From the NCBI GenBank assembly GCA_963082975.1, contig OY720346.1:24918720-24982719 (forward strand): 64,000 nucleotides of DNA, read 5' to 3'. Positions 1 through 11,750 of the stretch are shown here, one piece after another. Below the pieces are notes generated by a model. That model ran no database searches. It worked only from the letters and a program-made list of their open reading frames with translations, and had not been told where the DNA came from. A program made the position numbers and the translations under genes. Each line of letters opens with the position of its first letter. Positions within the stretch are counted from its first letter, which is position 1. This DNA is from Labia minor. Lineage: Eukaryota; Arthropoda; Insecta; Dermaptera; Spongiphoridae.

Positions 1-1
1 G

Positions 2-3000
2 ATGATCAAATGTCGTATTGGAGAAGAAAAAGCAACTGCTCTGCTTTTAATGCGCAAATATATTGCTTATCAAAATACAAATGAACCTCTTCAAATAAAA
101 AGTGTAGTCGCACCTGAGGGAGTAAAAGGGTAAGAATTCAATAATACTTATACATAAAATTATTTTTTTAAAGATAAAATTGAAATTAAAAATGATTATT
201 TTTTAGATATATTTATATTGAAGCATATAAACAACCACATGTAAAAGCTGCAATTGAAAATGTTGCCAATTTAAAATTAGGAAAATGGAATCAAATGATG
301 GTTCCTATTAAAGAAATGACGGATGTTCTTCGAGTTGTTAAAGAACAAGCGGGATTACGCCCAAAACAATGGGTTCGTTTAAAAAGGAGTATTTATAAGG
401 TATTTATTATAATACTATTGCAATAATAATTTTCTAAAAAAAAATTGAATTAAATTAAATTTGAATTTGAATGATTTTAGGATGATATCGCCCAAGTCGA
501 TTATGTAGATCTTGCACAAAATCAAGTACACCTAAAATTACTTCCTCGTATTGATTATACGCGACTTCGTGGTGCTCTACGCAAACCTGAAACTGAAGAT
601 TCACTGAAACGAAAAAGGAAACGCCGACCTGTCGCAAAACCTTTTGATCCAGAAGCAATTAAAAAAATTGGAGGAGAAATCGCTTCTGATGGTGATTTCT
701 TAGTATTTGAAGGAAATCGGTAAATTATCTATAATTTTAATAACTTATTTATTAAATTTATTATAAATTCTTAACTGATTGATTTACTATTACATTTTTT
801 AGATATTCTCGAAAAGGATTTCTTTATAAGAATTTTGCTATGCATGCTATTGTTGCTGATGGAGTTAAACCCACATTATCTGAATTGGAAAAATTTGAAG
901 AAGCTCCAGAAGGTCTTAATCTAGATATATCAACAACAACAAATACTAATAAGGATGATGCTGCTGGACATAATTTCTCTGCTGGAGACAATGTTATTGT
1001 ATCAGAGGGTGAATTGATGCATTTACAGGTAAATATTGAATAAAATCATTTAAAATAATTTATTTGAAATTTTATTATCTTATTCTATACTGATAATATT
1101 TTTTTTAGGGTAAAATTGTATCAATTGATGGTGCAATGATTATGGTTATGCCTAAACATGAAGATTTAACTGAAGCCCTTGAATTTCGTGCATCAGAATT
1201 ACAAAAACATTTTAAAATGGGTGATCACGTTCGGGTCTTAGGAGGCCGATTTGAAGGAGATACTGGTCTGATTGTTCGAGTCGAGGATAATAGAGTTGTC
1301 CTTTTTTCGGATTTAACAATGCATGAATTAGAAGTACTACCAAGAGATTTGCAATTATGTTCCGATATGGCTACTGGAGTAGATTCCTTAGGTCAATTTC
1401 AATGGGGTGACTTAGTAAATTTAGATCCTCAAACTGTTGGTGTTATAGTCAGACTTGAAAAAGAGCATTTTCATGTTTTGAATATGCATGGAAAAGTTGT
1501 AGAGGCTCGGCCTCAGGCTTTGCTTAAACGTCGAGAATCAAGATTGGCTGCAGCTTTAGATACCGATCAAAATACTGTTCAGAGAAAAGACATTGTCAAA
1601 GTAGTTGATGGACCACATTCTGGTAGAAGTGGCGAAATTAAACATTTATATAGAAATTTTGCATTTTTACATACTCGAACTTATATTGACAATGGTGGCA
1701 TATTTGTTTGTAAAACTCGACATCTTCAATTGGCAGGAGGAAATAAAGTTGCCTCTGCCTTACCAGGATTAGGTGCAGGTTTTATGTCACCCAGAATTTC
1801 TTCACCAATGCATCCAAGTGGTGGAAGAGGAGGTGGAGGAGGAGGCCGAGGGGGTCGTGGAGGTAGAGGTGGAGGAGGGGGAGGGGGAGGAATTAGGAGG
1901 GACCGAGAGCTTATTGGAAAGACTATCAAAATCACGCAAGGACCATTTAAAGGGAATGTTGGAATTGTCAAAGATGCAACTGAAACGACAGCTCGAGTGG
2001 AATTACATTCTTCATGTCAAACCATATCCGTGGATAGATCACATATTGCCAATGTTGGAGAACCCACTAAAGATGGTTCCTTCTCGAGCTATAGCAGAAC
2101 TCCAGCTTATGGCGCAGGTGGTCAAACACCACAATATATGCGTGATGGAAGTAAAACACCGATTTATGAAGGTGGTGGCCGAACACCACATCATGGATCT
2201 CAGACACCTTTGCACGATGGTTCACGAACTCCTGGACAATCGGGAGCTTGGGATCCTTCAATTACTAATACGCCAGCTCGTTCGACAGACTATGAAAGTT
2301 CTTATTCATTGGATGACGCTTCTCCATCTCCCGGATATAATCCAAGTACACCAGGATATACTGCAGCAGCTGCTGCAGCTGGCCCATACACTCCACAAAC
2401 TCCAGGAATGTATGGATCTGAGCATTCATTTTCTCCATATCAGCCTTCACCATCACCTACCTCTGCTCAGGTAAATATATTGTATATTTATAATTTTTTC
2501 AATAATTAGTTATTAATTTAAAAAGTTGTTTTTTTTATCTAAACTTTTCTTAAATTCTTATAATATATCTTTTGATATTTATTATTATTTATTTTCAGTA
2601 TCAAGCAACTCCATCAGGATATGTCGCTACGCCAAGTCCAAGTGGATATACCCCATCACCTACAAATGCAGCACCATATACAACACCTTCGCCACTTGGA
2701 TATAGTCCAGTAACTCCAGGAGGAGGTGGAAGTTCGAGTAGTACTGCTCATTCTCCATACAATCCACAGACTCCGGGAGCTGGATTTGACCATGGGCATA
2801 TGACTGATTGGGTTACTACAGATATTGAGGTAATACTATTATAAAATTATTACTATTATAAGAAATTGTCTCAACTATTCAATTAGCAAACGGAGTTGGA
2901 ATATAAAAAAGATATCAGAAGAAATAGCAAAAGTTGGGATTTTTTTATTACTATTCATATAAATAATTAATTAATAGTTTGAATTTTTTTTGGCAATGTG

Positions 3001-3446
3001 ATAAAATTTCCTTGAAATTAAACTTCTCCTGAAATTCAGTAATGGAAGATAAATTGTTACATTTTATTGTACATATTATATAATGTTATATTTTATCGAA
3101 ATTAAATTAAATTTAAATTATTAAAATTCAATTTTTTTAGGTTCGAATTCGAGACACTCACGATGACGCAGGTCTTGTTGGAGGCATTGGTGTTGTAAAC
3201 TCAATTTCAGGAGGAATCTGCAGCGTTTTGGTAGCTGCTGAAGATCGAGTATTTTCAATTCTTGCTGAAAATTTGGAACCAGTAATACCTGAACCAGGAG
3301 ATCAAGTAAAAATTATTGGTGGAGATTACCGAGAATCAGTTGGAACATTAGTTTCAATTGATAATCAAGAAGGACTTGTTAAATTCCAACAAGATAAAGT
3401 TCTTATGATACAATTGAGATATCTTTGTCGAATGAACACAAATTAA
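2..3446 (+). CDS. Spt5: Transcription elongation factor SPT5 (partial, 3' seven exons)
   Basis: Large subunit of DSIF, which with Spt4 binds RNA polymerase II and controls promoter-proximal pausing and elongation in the nucleus. Exons read from splice sites: 2-129, 207-399, 481-719, 803-1028, 1109-2470, 2599-2829, 3141-3446. They sum to 2685 nt, exactly 895 codons including the stop, with every junction in frame. The visible part opens inside the NGN domain ([20 protein letters not shown]), continues through several KOW segments ([51 protein letters not shown]), and then has the C-terminal repeat region phosphorylated by P-TEFb (GSKTP, GRTP, GSQTP, GSRTP units, about 2145-2240). It ends with the last KOW ([16 protein letters not shown]). 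The acidic N-terminus lies left of the window. Unusual: a long Gly/Arg tract at about 1820-1895 between KOW domains. Start not visible; family assignment is very sure. Confidence 0.97.
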
Positions 3447-3534
3447 TAAATGAAAATATGTTGAATTTTTAGAAGCAATATTTTTCATAAAATTAACTGT
3501 AAAATTGTACAAACTTAGCTTTAGTTATTCCTAC

Positions 3535-3540
3535 AATAAA
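3535..3540 (+). terminator. Spt5 poly(A) signal AATAAA
   Basis: The first canonical AATAAA after the Spt5 stop codon, about 90 bp downstream and followed by T-rich sequence. A diverged copy of this 3'UTR, including an AATAAA, recurs at about 6935-7070 as part of the tandem duplication. Confidence 0.6.
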
Positions 3541-3546
3541 AAATTT

Positions 3547-5780
3547 TTATTTATTATTATTATTTGATTTATTATTTTTAATAGTATAAATGTAAATAAA
3601 AAAATTAATTAAGATTAACCATAAAAACATTAATACATGGTTATCACTTTAGGTTTGGGTGAATGTTAAAATCTAAGACCATTTAAACCATAAGATCATT
3701 TAAAAAAAATAAATCCATATATATATATATATAAATTTAAGTTTATTTATAACGATATTTTTTTAAATAAAATAAAAATATAATTTCTTTTTAAAAAACT
3801 TGTTTTATTTTTTCAAAATTGATTCTATTAACAATAAATATATACCATGGTAAGCATTCAAATGATTTGTTTTTAATATATTATTAAACAATTTTGTTAG
3901 TTGTATTAATGTGTATATTGAGTATGTATGTAAATTGAATGTGGTATTTATGATGAATGAGAGTTTTATTTCTGATTCGATATAAACCTGAGCCTTTTGC
4001 TTTCGTTAATCTTTAAATTAGTCGTTCTATTTCAGAATTCGAAATATCCGGAATTTCATATCTTAATTGATGTTCATTTTGAGTTTTTTTTTCTATAGGC
4101 CAAACCAAAGTTCTACATTTACAGTTTACAAAACAACTTAATAAATTATTAAACCTTAAATATTTAATGAACAGCACACATAATACATGTCTCTTTCAAG
4201 CTCTCAAGAAATCGTTTCATTATTTAGGGAATATTATCAATAATATTATTTTTTAATTAATTTTTTGAGATAATAAATCGCTCTAAGGATTTTTTTGAAA
4301 TTCACATCATAGATAATATTTATAAAGACAAATCGATCTGTATTGGTTTCAGCCTGGAGAAAAATCATCTTCATTAGTTTTTTCTTAATTTAAATTTAAA
4401 TACGTCATCCATTTTTGCCTTTCGCCATTCTTTTTTTTTTCTTTTGAAAATTTATTAATATTTTTTTATATTTAAAATATTTTAAAATTGTTTATTTAAT
4501 TTCGAAATAAAATTAAAAATATTTATTTTAATAATATTTTAGAATCAAATTGCGAAATATATTTATTAATCTTTCACCAAAAAAAAAAATCTAAAAGTTA
4601 TCTAATTATTTTATAAAATTTTTTATATTTATATTATTTTATTCTTTTTAGTGCAATTTTAATTTGATAAATTTATTTAATATAACAAGAGAAATAGAAA
4701 AATTGAAGTTATACGAAAATTTGCAAATTGAATAAAACAAAGAAATATATTAATCTTCTAAAATTGATTTTATGTATTTATGTTAAGCAAATGTTATTAC
4801 GGAATAATAATTATTTCTCTCGGGAACATATATAAAAAAGGATCTTTTTTCTATGCCATTTGAGGGGAAATCTATACCTTCTTCATCGACGCTAGTTATG
4901 ATTAATAAGAATTCATCATTAATGCTATAAAATATTGTTAAATACGTGCAAAATGTAACTCTATCTTGAAATCAATATTTATGCTTCAGGATCGGTTGAA
5001 AAAAAATTAATCGGAGCAATACAAAAGGAGTTAGTTACTAAAAGTAATTAAACGCTAATTTTATTACAATTAATTATTAATAAATCAATTATATTTCTTC
5101 TATACCTTCTAGGGATCGATTGAAATATCTATACAAATTTTCAAAAGTCTATCTCAATTGAAAGTTGATGAAAAATCGATTTCAATTTGTCAAAAGAACA
5201 CAGACAGATGCCAAGTGAAGTTGAGAAAAACGTTATAAAAACGTTATAATAATAATTATAAAATATAATTTTATTCGACAAAAAATCATGACAAATTATG
5301 ATATCACCCATTATTCATAATCCCGAGTTAGACTGGTCATCACGGGTTAAAATCTTCAAACTTTCCCAATAAATAAAAAAACAATTAAAAATAAAAATAA
5401 AATACAGATAAATTTAAATTTGATTCATGCTTTGAAAAGTGCAACCCAGATTGTAACAATAAACAAATAATAAATATCAAACAATATAAGTTATTATTCT
5501 AACGATAATTTTATTTAATGGAGGTTTATTTATTTATTTTTAAAATATAATTTTGTTAATTGGGAAATTTTTTATAGTTTGTTAAATTAACTATTTAATT
5601 TAGAATCAATACATCATTAAGATAAGTTAATTATAACAAGATTTATTACATTAAAACTATTATTAATATTTTTATTGTTTAAAGTTTTTAAATGAATTAT
5701 TAAATTTAAATGGTATTCACCAACTACATATTAAATAATATATAAAAAAAAAATATTTTACGTAAGTAAACTTTTCAATT
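3547..5780. other. Spt5-RpL32 intergenic region, AT-rich
   Basis: No coding exon recognised. It contains a short (TA)n near 3718-3732 and one fragment of repeat family B at about 4341-4410, matching the 37.56-37.64 kb stretch (TATTGGTTT..., AAAAATCATCTTCATTA, then a C.TCATCC motif). Parts of this intergenic DNA recur in unit 2. Confidence 0.5.
4341..4410 (+). repeat. Fragment of Helentron-like family B
   Basis: Shares TATTGGTTT, the A-rich AAAAATCATCTTCATTA block, TTTTTCTTAATTTAAA and a GTCATCC end with the full family B copy at 37179-37861. Both termini are missing. Confidence 0.6.
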
Positions 5781-5912
5781 TGGCGCATTTATTTTGTTTC
5801 TAAAACCACCATTTCGAAATTTGTATCACAGACCATCCTTTTGTATGTTTTGTATATCCTGTTTGCACTTCTCTGACCTTTTGTTATTTATTTCTTAGGA
5901 TAAGAAATGTAT
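5780..5912 (+). promoter_or_regulatory. RpL32 copy 1 promoter and non-coding exon 1
   Basis: A block CAATTTGGCGCATTTATTTT followed by TAAAACCACC is kept in both RpL32 copies (about 5784 and 9807) although flanking DNA has drifted. About 60 bp later comes a pyrimidine-rich stretch (CACTTCTCTGACCTTTTG), as expected for the TOP/TCT start of a ribosomal protein gene. A donor-like GAAATGTATGTAA follows in both copies, and the matching acceptor TTTTGTTTTAG lies 12 bp before the ATG. So a 5'UTR intron of about 200 bp (about 5910-6111) is inferred. The exact transcription start is not determined. Confidence 0.5.
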
Positions 5913-6122
5913 GTAATTTAAAAATTCTATTATAATTTAATTAATCAAAGAATATTTTAAATAAATTATAATTATTCTTAATTGGATATATATTTCTTTA
6001 TATTTTAAAAAAAATATTTTCATATATTTTTAAATATTTGCATATAACCTATATACAAAACACATTGCTTGCTTTAATGAGATTTATAGTTTTATATTAA
6101 TTTTGTTTTAGATATAGTAAAT

Positions 6123-6854
6123 ATGACTCTTCGGCCAAATTATAAACCTAAAATTGTTAAAAAGCGAACAAAACGCTTTATTAGACATCAAAGTGATCGA
6201 TACAAGAAATTAAGTGTAAGATCAAATATTTTATAATTTTATAATTATTGAGTTATCTAAATGTTATATATTATCATATAAATTAATTGCATTAATGAAA
6301 ATTTTATATTTTAGAAATCATGGAGAAAACCCAAAGGTATTGATAATCGCGTTCGTCGACGATTCAAGGGCCAATATCTTATGCCCAATGTTGGTTATGG
6401 CAGCAACAAAAAAACAAAACATATGCTTCCTACAAATTTCAGAAAATTCTTAGTACATAACGTAAAAGTAAGTATATATACTTATTTATTATACTCTATG
6501 ATCATTTAAAGTAAAAATTGAAACAATTCTTTCGAAAATTATGAAGAATTCTAAAATTTATCTTATGAAATTTCCAATTAATAATTGTTTAGCAATTATC
6601 TTTTCATTACACTACTATTATCCCATCATTTTCTCAAATGATATATTGATAATATATGTATATATTTTCATTACTCATATTATTATTTTTTTTAGGAATT
6701 AGATGTTTTAATGATGCAGAACCGTAAATTTTGTGCCGAAGTTGCTCATGGAGTTTCATCAAAGAAAAGGAAAGCTATTGTCGAACGAGCCCAACAACTC
6801 GCTGTTCGAGTAACAAATGCACATGCTCGTGTCAGAAGTGAAGAACACGAGTAA
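6123..6854 (+). CDS. RpL32: Ribosomal protein L32 (eL32), copy 1
   Basis: Component of the large cytosolic ribosomal subunit. Exons 6123-6215, 6315-6467 and 6696-6854, both introns in phase 0, encode 134 residues, the usual eL32 length. Family signatures are [59 protein letters not shown] and [15 protein letters not shown]. The start is the only ATG upstream of the conserved N-terminus, and a 5'UTR intron acceptor precedes it closely. Residues 31-32, at the exon 1/2 junction, read Ser-Lys, whereas copy 2 has Arg-Gln. The donor here is AGT|GTAAGA, weaker than copy 2's AGG|GTAAGT, and about 30 bp of intron 1 is absent next to it. An AATAAA lies about 30 bp after the stop. Appears functional. 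Confidence 0.95.
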
Positions 6855-6883
6855 ATTTTTATTTTTAAATTTTGTATATTCAA

Positions 6884-6889
6884 AATAAA
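6884..6889 (+). terminator. RpL32 copy 1 poly(A) signal
   Basis: AATAAATAAATAA lies 30 bp after the stop codon; the identical context occurs after copy 2. Confidence 0.6.
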
Positions 6890-7675
6890 TAAATAACTAT
6901 CATTTTAACTTTTGTTTAATTTTACAAATAATCACAATTTGATAAAAGAAAATATCTTGAGATTTTTAAAACAGTATTTTTCATAACATTAACTGTTAAT
7001 AATCTTAGCTTTAACTTTAGTTAGTCCATCAATAAAAATTATTTTATTCATTCTTTTTGAATTATTATCTATAAATCTTCATAATATATTACTATTATAT
7101 TACTATTATTATTTGTTGATAATTTAATTTAAGATCATTTAAAAAAGAAAACGATATATCTCTAAATAAAAAAAAAATTTAACTTCACCTGGAAAATTCA
7201 AATTTGACTAGAACTTGAATGAATATATGTATATCTGTAGGAAATTGTATCGCTATTGACTTGGTTGGGCCGATTACTATATAATTATAGTACATCTCAA
7301 TAATCTTATTTATCCTTATATAAGTTATAAATTTTGCATCAACATCTAATATATAAATATTGCAAAAAGATTTTATTTTTCCCGTTTATAAATTTAGGCA
7401 TTTATTAGAACTTATTTATTATATTCAATAATGTTTATTAATAATAAAAAGAAAAAGATAATGTATCTAAAATAATTATACGGTTAAAAAATGATGAAAT
7501 AATAATATTAAATCTTATATGGATTAAAAAAAGATTTGAATTTGTTTTTTTTTTGATACAAATAATTACAGAATACAATTGTTTAAAATATGTTTATTTT
7601 ATCAAAATATTTCAATATATTATATGGCAATATTTTAAATAGAATTAATTATAAATTTAGAAAAAAAATAGTCAT

Positions 7676-8245
7676 TAATATGAAGTACCTGGGACACCGA
7701 GCTCTCGCTCGACCCTTTAAAAATATTGAAATACAATTCTTTAATTATTTATTACAATTATTCAATGTTACATCATTGTATCAATTTGATTAAACTCCAC
7801 TCGGTCAATAAAAAAAAATGATTCTTTATTATCGGGTTTGGCTGGTAATATTACCTGATTCACCGGCTCACCATTCAAATAATTTAAAAGAACATAAATT
7901 AAAAAAAAATAGTCATAAAATATACACCCCTTAAACGTATTAATGCACTGGAAGACAGAAAAGAAAAGCCTTAAAAAATCATTTTTAGAGAATAAACTGA
8001 TATTTCAGCTATGCTGCTTTTATGCTCTCTTTCCTTAGATCATACCTGGTACATTATTAGATCATACATGGTTCACCGAGCCGCCGCTCGATCATTAAAA
8101 AAAAATGATTCCTAATTATCGAATTTGGCTGGTAATACTATTAACTGGTCACCGTTCCAATAATTTAAAAGAACTTAAATGACTAATAAAACATATACTC
8201 CTTAAACCTATATATTAATGCACTGAAAGACAGAAAAGTAGACCT
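7676..8245 (+). repeat. Cluster of family E repeats (hairpin CGAGCTCTCGCTCG)
   Basis: Module 1 starts TACCTGGGACACCGAGC with a CGAGC/GCTCG hairpin, then CCCTTTAAAAATATTGA and ACAATTCTTTAATTATT. Related copies are at about 29718-29830 and 43660-43790. Module 2 (AAAAAATGATTC, TATC.G.TTTGGCTGGTAAT, ending near AATGCACTG.AAGACAGAAAAG) is present twice, about 7801-7985 and 8090-8240, and part recurs at about 43610-43655. Class unknown; no coding capacity. It lies inside duplication unit 2 only. Confidence 0.6.
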
Positions 8246-9790
8246 GTTGATATAAAATATATATATTTTCGGAAATTTGATTTATTTATATCATATATAG
8301 ATAAAAAAAAAAGGTTTTTCTCTGCACATTGCTGTGAATTTAAATTTTTTGCATATTTTCGCGTTTTATGACCTCTAGAATCCAAGAGTGACTAGAATTT
8401 TTCATGACAGATGTGATAGATATATACACTATTCGTTATTCTTATATCAACAATTAAAATTTATTTTAAATTTTTAAAAATTTGATATTTAAGTGTCTCT
8501 TCGTACTTGAATGGGAAAATGCATTGGAATGGATTAGAATTCAATTTATAAGTTTCTACTACTAATATTTAGAGAATTAAATGTGGATTCCAACCAAATT
8601 GTGTAATATTAGAATTAGATAATATTTACTAGGTAATACAGATATTAAAAAAAAATTCATTATTTCTGTAAGTTATTATTAGAATTATTACTTCTTCGTA
8701 TACAATATTTTTAACAACAAAACGTAGGATTTGAATGTGTAGAATAATTAAAATACATAGTTTTTTATTCTATAATATTTGAGAAGAAATTAAATTTAGA
8801 TTGCAATCAGGTAAGAAAGAAAATGGTTATTTTATTAAAAGTAGTGTATAATAAATTATTATTCAACAAATTATTTTTATGGTTATTATGTATGTATTAT
8901 AGAAGTGGTCTTTGACTAGGAAATAGAATAAATAGAAGGTATTTGAAATTATATAAAAATTAAATTAAAAAAAAAACGATTGATGTAAAATAAATGAAAA
9001 CCTATTACGAAGAGATTTTCAAAAAATACTTCCAGGCATACAGGAGGCAAAGACCTCTTCCTAGCTAAATAAGATATACAAAAATAAAAATAGAAGCATA
9101 CAATTTTTAAAGGAAAGATTAAATGGGTACCTATTTACCATATCACCAATGGAATTAAGGACTGGTTAAAAGTATGAGAATATACACACTGTCTTAGAGC
9201 ATCGTAATTAATAAAAATGCATTTTAGAAAGAATTTTACATGGAACAAAACAATTAAAATGATATGATAATAAATAAATCAATTAATAAATAAATATAAT
9301 TATATTTTGAAACATAATTTATGAATAATCGTAAGTTTTCTTTTTTTAAATATTAAACACGGACCTTTAAACATCAAATAATTTAATTTATTTGATTGAT
9401 ATAGGATTAATTTTCAAATTGATTTCATGAAATAACTATGAACAATTTATATAATATTATTAATTTTTATAAATTTATTTTTAAAATATTTTAATTCTTA
9501 AATTTTATTTTTATTGAAATATATACTGCTGAATATAAAAATTAGAAAAAATTAAAGAAAGAAAACTTGTAGGAAAATTTTATTTTATTTTAATTTTTAT
9601 AGATCCCTCTTTCTCTAAAACAAAATATTTTTTTTCAGAATGTAAAAGAATAGCATTTCATTTTCAGTAAAATTTTCATTTTTTCAGTAAAATTATAATT
9701 ATTAATTAACAATTATGAATATTTTTTAAATAAATAAATTTAAATGATATTCAAACACCAAATATTAAATAATATAAAAGAAAAATTTAC
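8246..9790. other. Gene-free AT-rich stretch upstream of RpL32 copy 2
   Basis: No exon or complete transposon recognised. From about 9700 onward the sequence aligns with the DNA upstream of RpL32 copy 1. Confidence 0.4.
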
Positions 9791-9794
9791 TATA

Positions 9795-9915
9795 TGCAAG
9801 TAATTTTTCAATTTGGCGCATTTATTTTGTTTCAAAAACCACCGTATCAGAGTGTTCATTTCCTGTCTACAATACTTCTTCTTTCTTCTATTTAAATCAC
9901 AGGATTAGAAATGTA
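9795..9915 (+). promoter_or_regulatory. RpL32 copy 2 promoter and non-coding exon 1
   Basis: The CAATTTGGCGCATTTATTTT block is at about 9807. A long pyrimidine-rich run (CTTCTTCTTTCTTCT) follows about 60 bp later, then the shared donor-like GAAATGTATGTAA. The acceptor TTTTGTTTTAG sits 12 bp before the ATG, as in copy 1. Confidence 0.5.
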
Positions 9916-10128
9916 TGTAATATGAAAATCCCATCATAATTTAATTAATCAAATAATATTTTAAATAAATTATAATTAATCTTAATTGGATATATATTTC
10001 TTTATATTTTTAAATAAATATTTTCATATTAGTTTTTAAATATTTGCATATAACCTATATACAAAACACATTGCTTGCTTTAATGAGATTTATAGTTTTA
10101 TATTAATTTTGTTTTAGATATAGTAAAT

Positions 10129-11715
10129 ATGACTCTTCGGCCAAATTATAAACCTAAAATTGTTAAAAAGCGAACAAAACGCTTTATTAGACATCAAAGT
10201 GATCGATACAAGAAATTAAGGGTAAGTTTAGCTCAATAAGGTTAATTCAAATTCCATTTTTCAAATATTAGATAATTTTATAATTATTGAGTTATCTAAA
10301 AGTTATATATTATCATTTAAATTAATTGCATTAATGAAAATTTTATATTTTAGCAATCATGGAGAAAACCAAAAGGTATTGATAATCGCGTTCGTCGACG
10401 ATTCAAGGGCCAATATCTTATGCCCAATGTTGGTTATGGAAGCAACAAAAAAACAAAACATATGCTTCCTACAAATTTCAGAAAATTCTTAGTACATAAC
10501 GTAAAAGTAAGTATATATACTTATTTATTATTATTATTAACGGAATAATTACCTTTATTATTATTTATTATATTATAGTATAATAATTCCATGTTCGTTT
10601 AACCGTTGACGCTCATTTTTATTATATTGAAGGTGTAAAAATTTTTTTTGCAGAATTAGTTAGTTTTTGGAGATTTTTATCGAGATAACAGATTCACAAA
10701 TAAGTTTATTTTATTTTTTATCTTATATTCAAAAAATATAATGGACGTCTATAGCCGACATTTGTCTATCAAAATAAACGAATCTCTGAAAGAAGAAATG
10801 GAATTGATAAAATGTTTAGGGCTTGATATTATATATTCTTTTATTTTGCGAATATTGTAATAAAATTTATTATTTATTTTTATGAGAAATATACTCTATT
10901 AATAATTCTATGTTATATCTCATTATATTTTTTATGAAATGAAACTATATTACATTATTTTGTACATTTTTATTTTCTTAAATTTTATTAAGTTATAAAT
11001 AAATTGAAGAAAAAAAATATTTATGATTCTTAATTCAAAATAGAGTTCAATGTTTTCATCTAGATTTTCAAAAATAATGTTTTCAAATAATTAATAATCT
11101 CTTGTCTAATGGGTATAAATTCAATTTGTTCAGTATTAAATTCCAATTATCTTATTACTAATCTTTTTGGTAAATAATAATTATATTATTATTTATTCAT
11201 TTAAATTAATTATTACACTGATTGATATTATTGAATTTCAAAGAAAATAAATTTATGATCAATATTTGCTTCATATACATTTATTTATAATATAATCTAA
11301 GACGTCTCATTTGCACCTGAATCAACAGTAGCCGGACGTCTATAAACACCATTTACGTCAGCGTGTTAAAAGTAAAAATTGAAACAATTCTTTCGAAAAT
11401 TATGAAGAATTCTAAAATTTATCTTATGAAATTTCCAATTAATAATTGTTTAGAAATTATCTTTTCATTACACCACTATTATCCCATCATTTTCTCAAAT
11501 GATATATTAATAATATATGTATATATTTTCATTACTCATATTATTATTTTTTTTAGGAATTAGATGTTTTAATGATGCAGAACCGTAAATTTTGTGCCGA
11601 AGTTGCTCATGGAGTTTCATCAAAGAAAAGGAAAGCTATTGTCGAACGAGCCCAACAACTCGCTGTTCGAGTAACAAATGCACATGCTCGTGTCAGAAGC
11701 GAAGAACACGAGTAA
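10129..11715 (+). CDS. RpL32: Ribosomal protein L32 (eL32), copy 2
   Basis: A second, complete eL32 gene with the same exon structure: 10129-10221, 10354-10506, 11557-11715; 134 residues. Compared with copy 1 I count five coding nucleotide differences, two of them amino-acid changing and adjacent (codon 31 AGG Arg instead of AGT Ser; codon 32 CAA Gln instead of AAA Lys). Intron 1 has a strong AGG|GTAAGT donor. Intron 2 is 1050 bp against 228 bp in copy 1 because of a TTAA-bounded insertion at 10599-11369. All splice sites, the start and the stop are intact, so it should be expressible. A basic residue at position 31 is, from general knowledge, the usual state, so copy 2 may be closer to the ancestral protein. 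Confidence 0.94.
10599..11369. mobile_element. TTAA-flanked non-autonomous insertion (piggyBac-like) in RpL32 intron 2
   Basis: Bounded by TTAA at 10599-10602 and 11366-11369. The right flank AAGTAAAAATTGAAAC matches copy 1 directly after its single TTAA (about 6507), so copy 1 preserves the pre-insertion site. Termini are CCGTTGACGC (left) and CACGCTGACG (right, reversed), weakly similar inverted ends sharing TGACG. No transposase ORF is inside. TTAA duplication is the piggyBac hallmark; the superfamily label rests on that alone. Confidence 0.6.
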
Positions 11716-11744
11716 ATTTTTATTTTTAAATTTTGTATATTCAA

Positions 11745-11750
11745 AATAAA
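11745..11750 (+). terminator. RpL32 copy 2 poly(A) signal
   Basis: AATAAATAAATAA lies 30 bp after the stop codon, identical to copy 1. Confidence 0.6.

Noticed and set aside
1726-1971. Proline-rich minus-strand ORF opposite Spt5
   Set aside because: It is the antisense shadow of the Gly-rich GGA/GGT tract in the Spt5 exon; no independent support.
1773-2474. 233-codon plus-strand ORF in another frame of Spt5
   Set aside because: It overlaps the Spt5 exon in a wrong frame with biased composition; the Spt5 frame has all family motifs.
11363-11563. 66-codon ORF before RpL32 copy 2 exon 3
   Set aside because: It lies within intron 2, which is also present (without this ORF's start context) in copy 1; hydrophobic AT-rich translation only.
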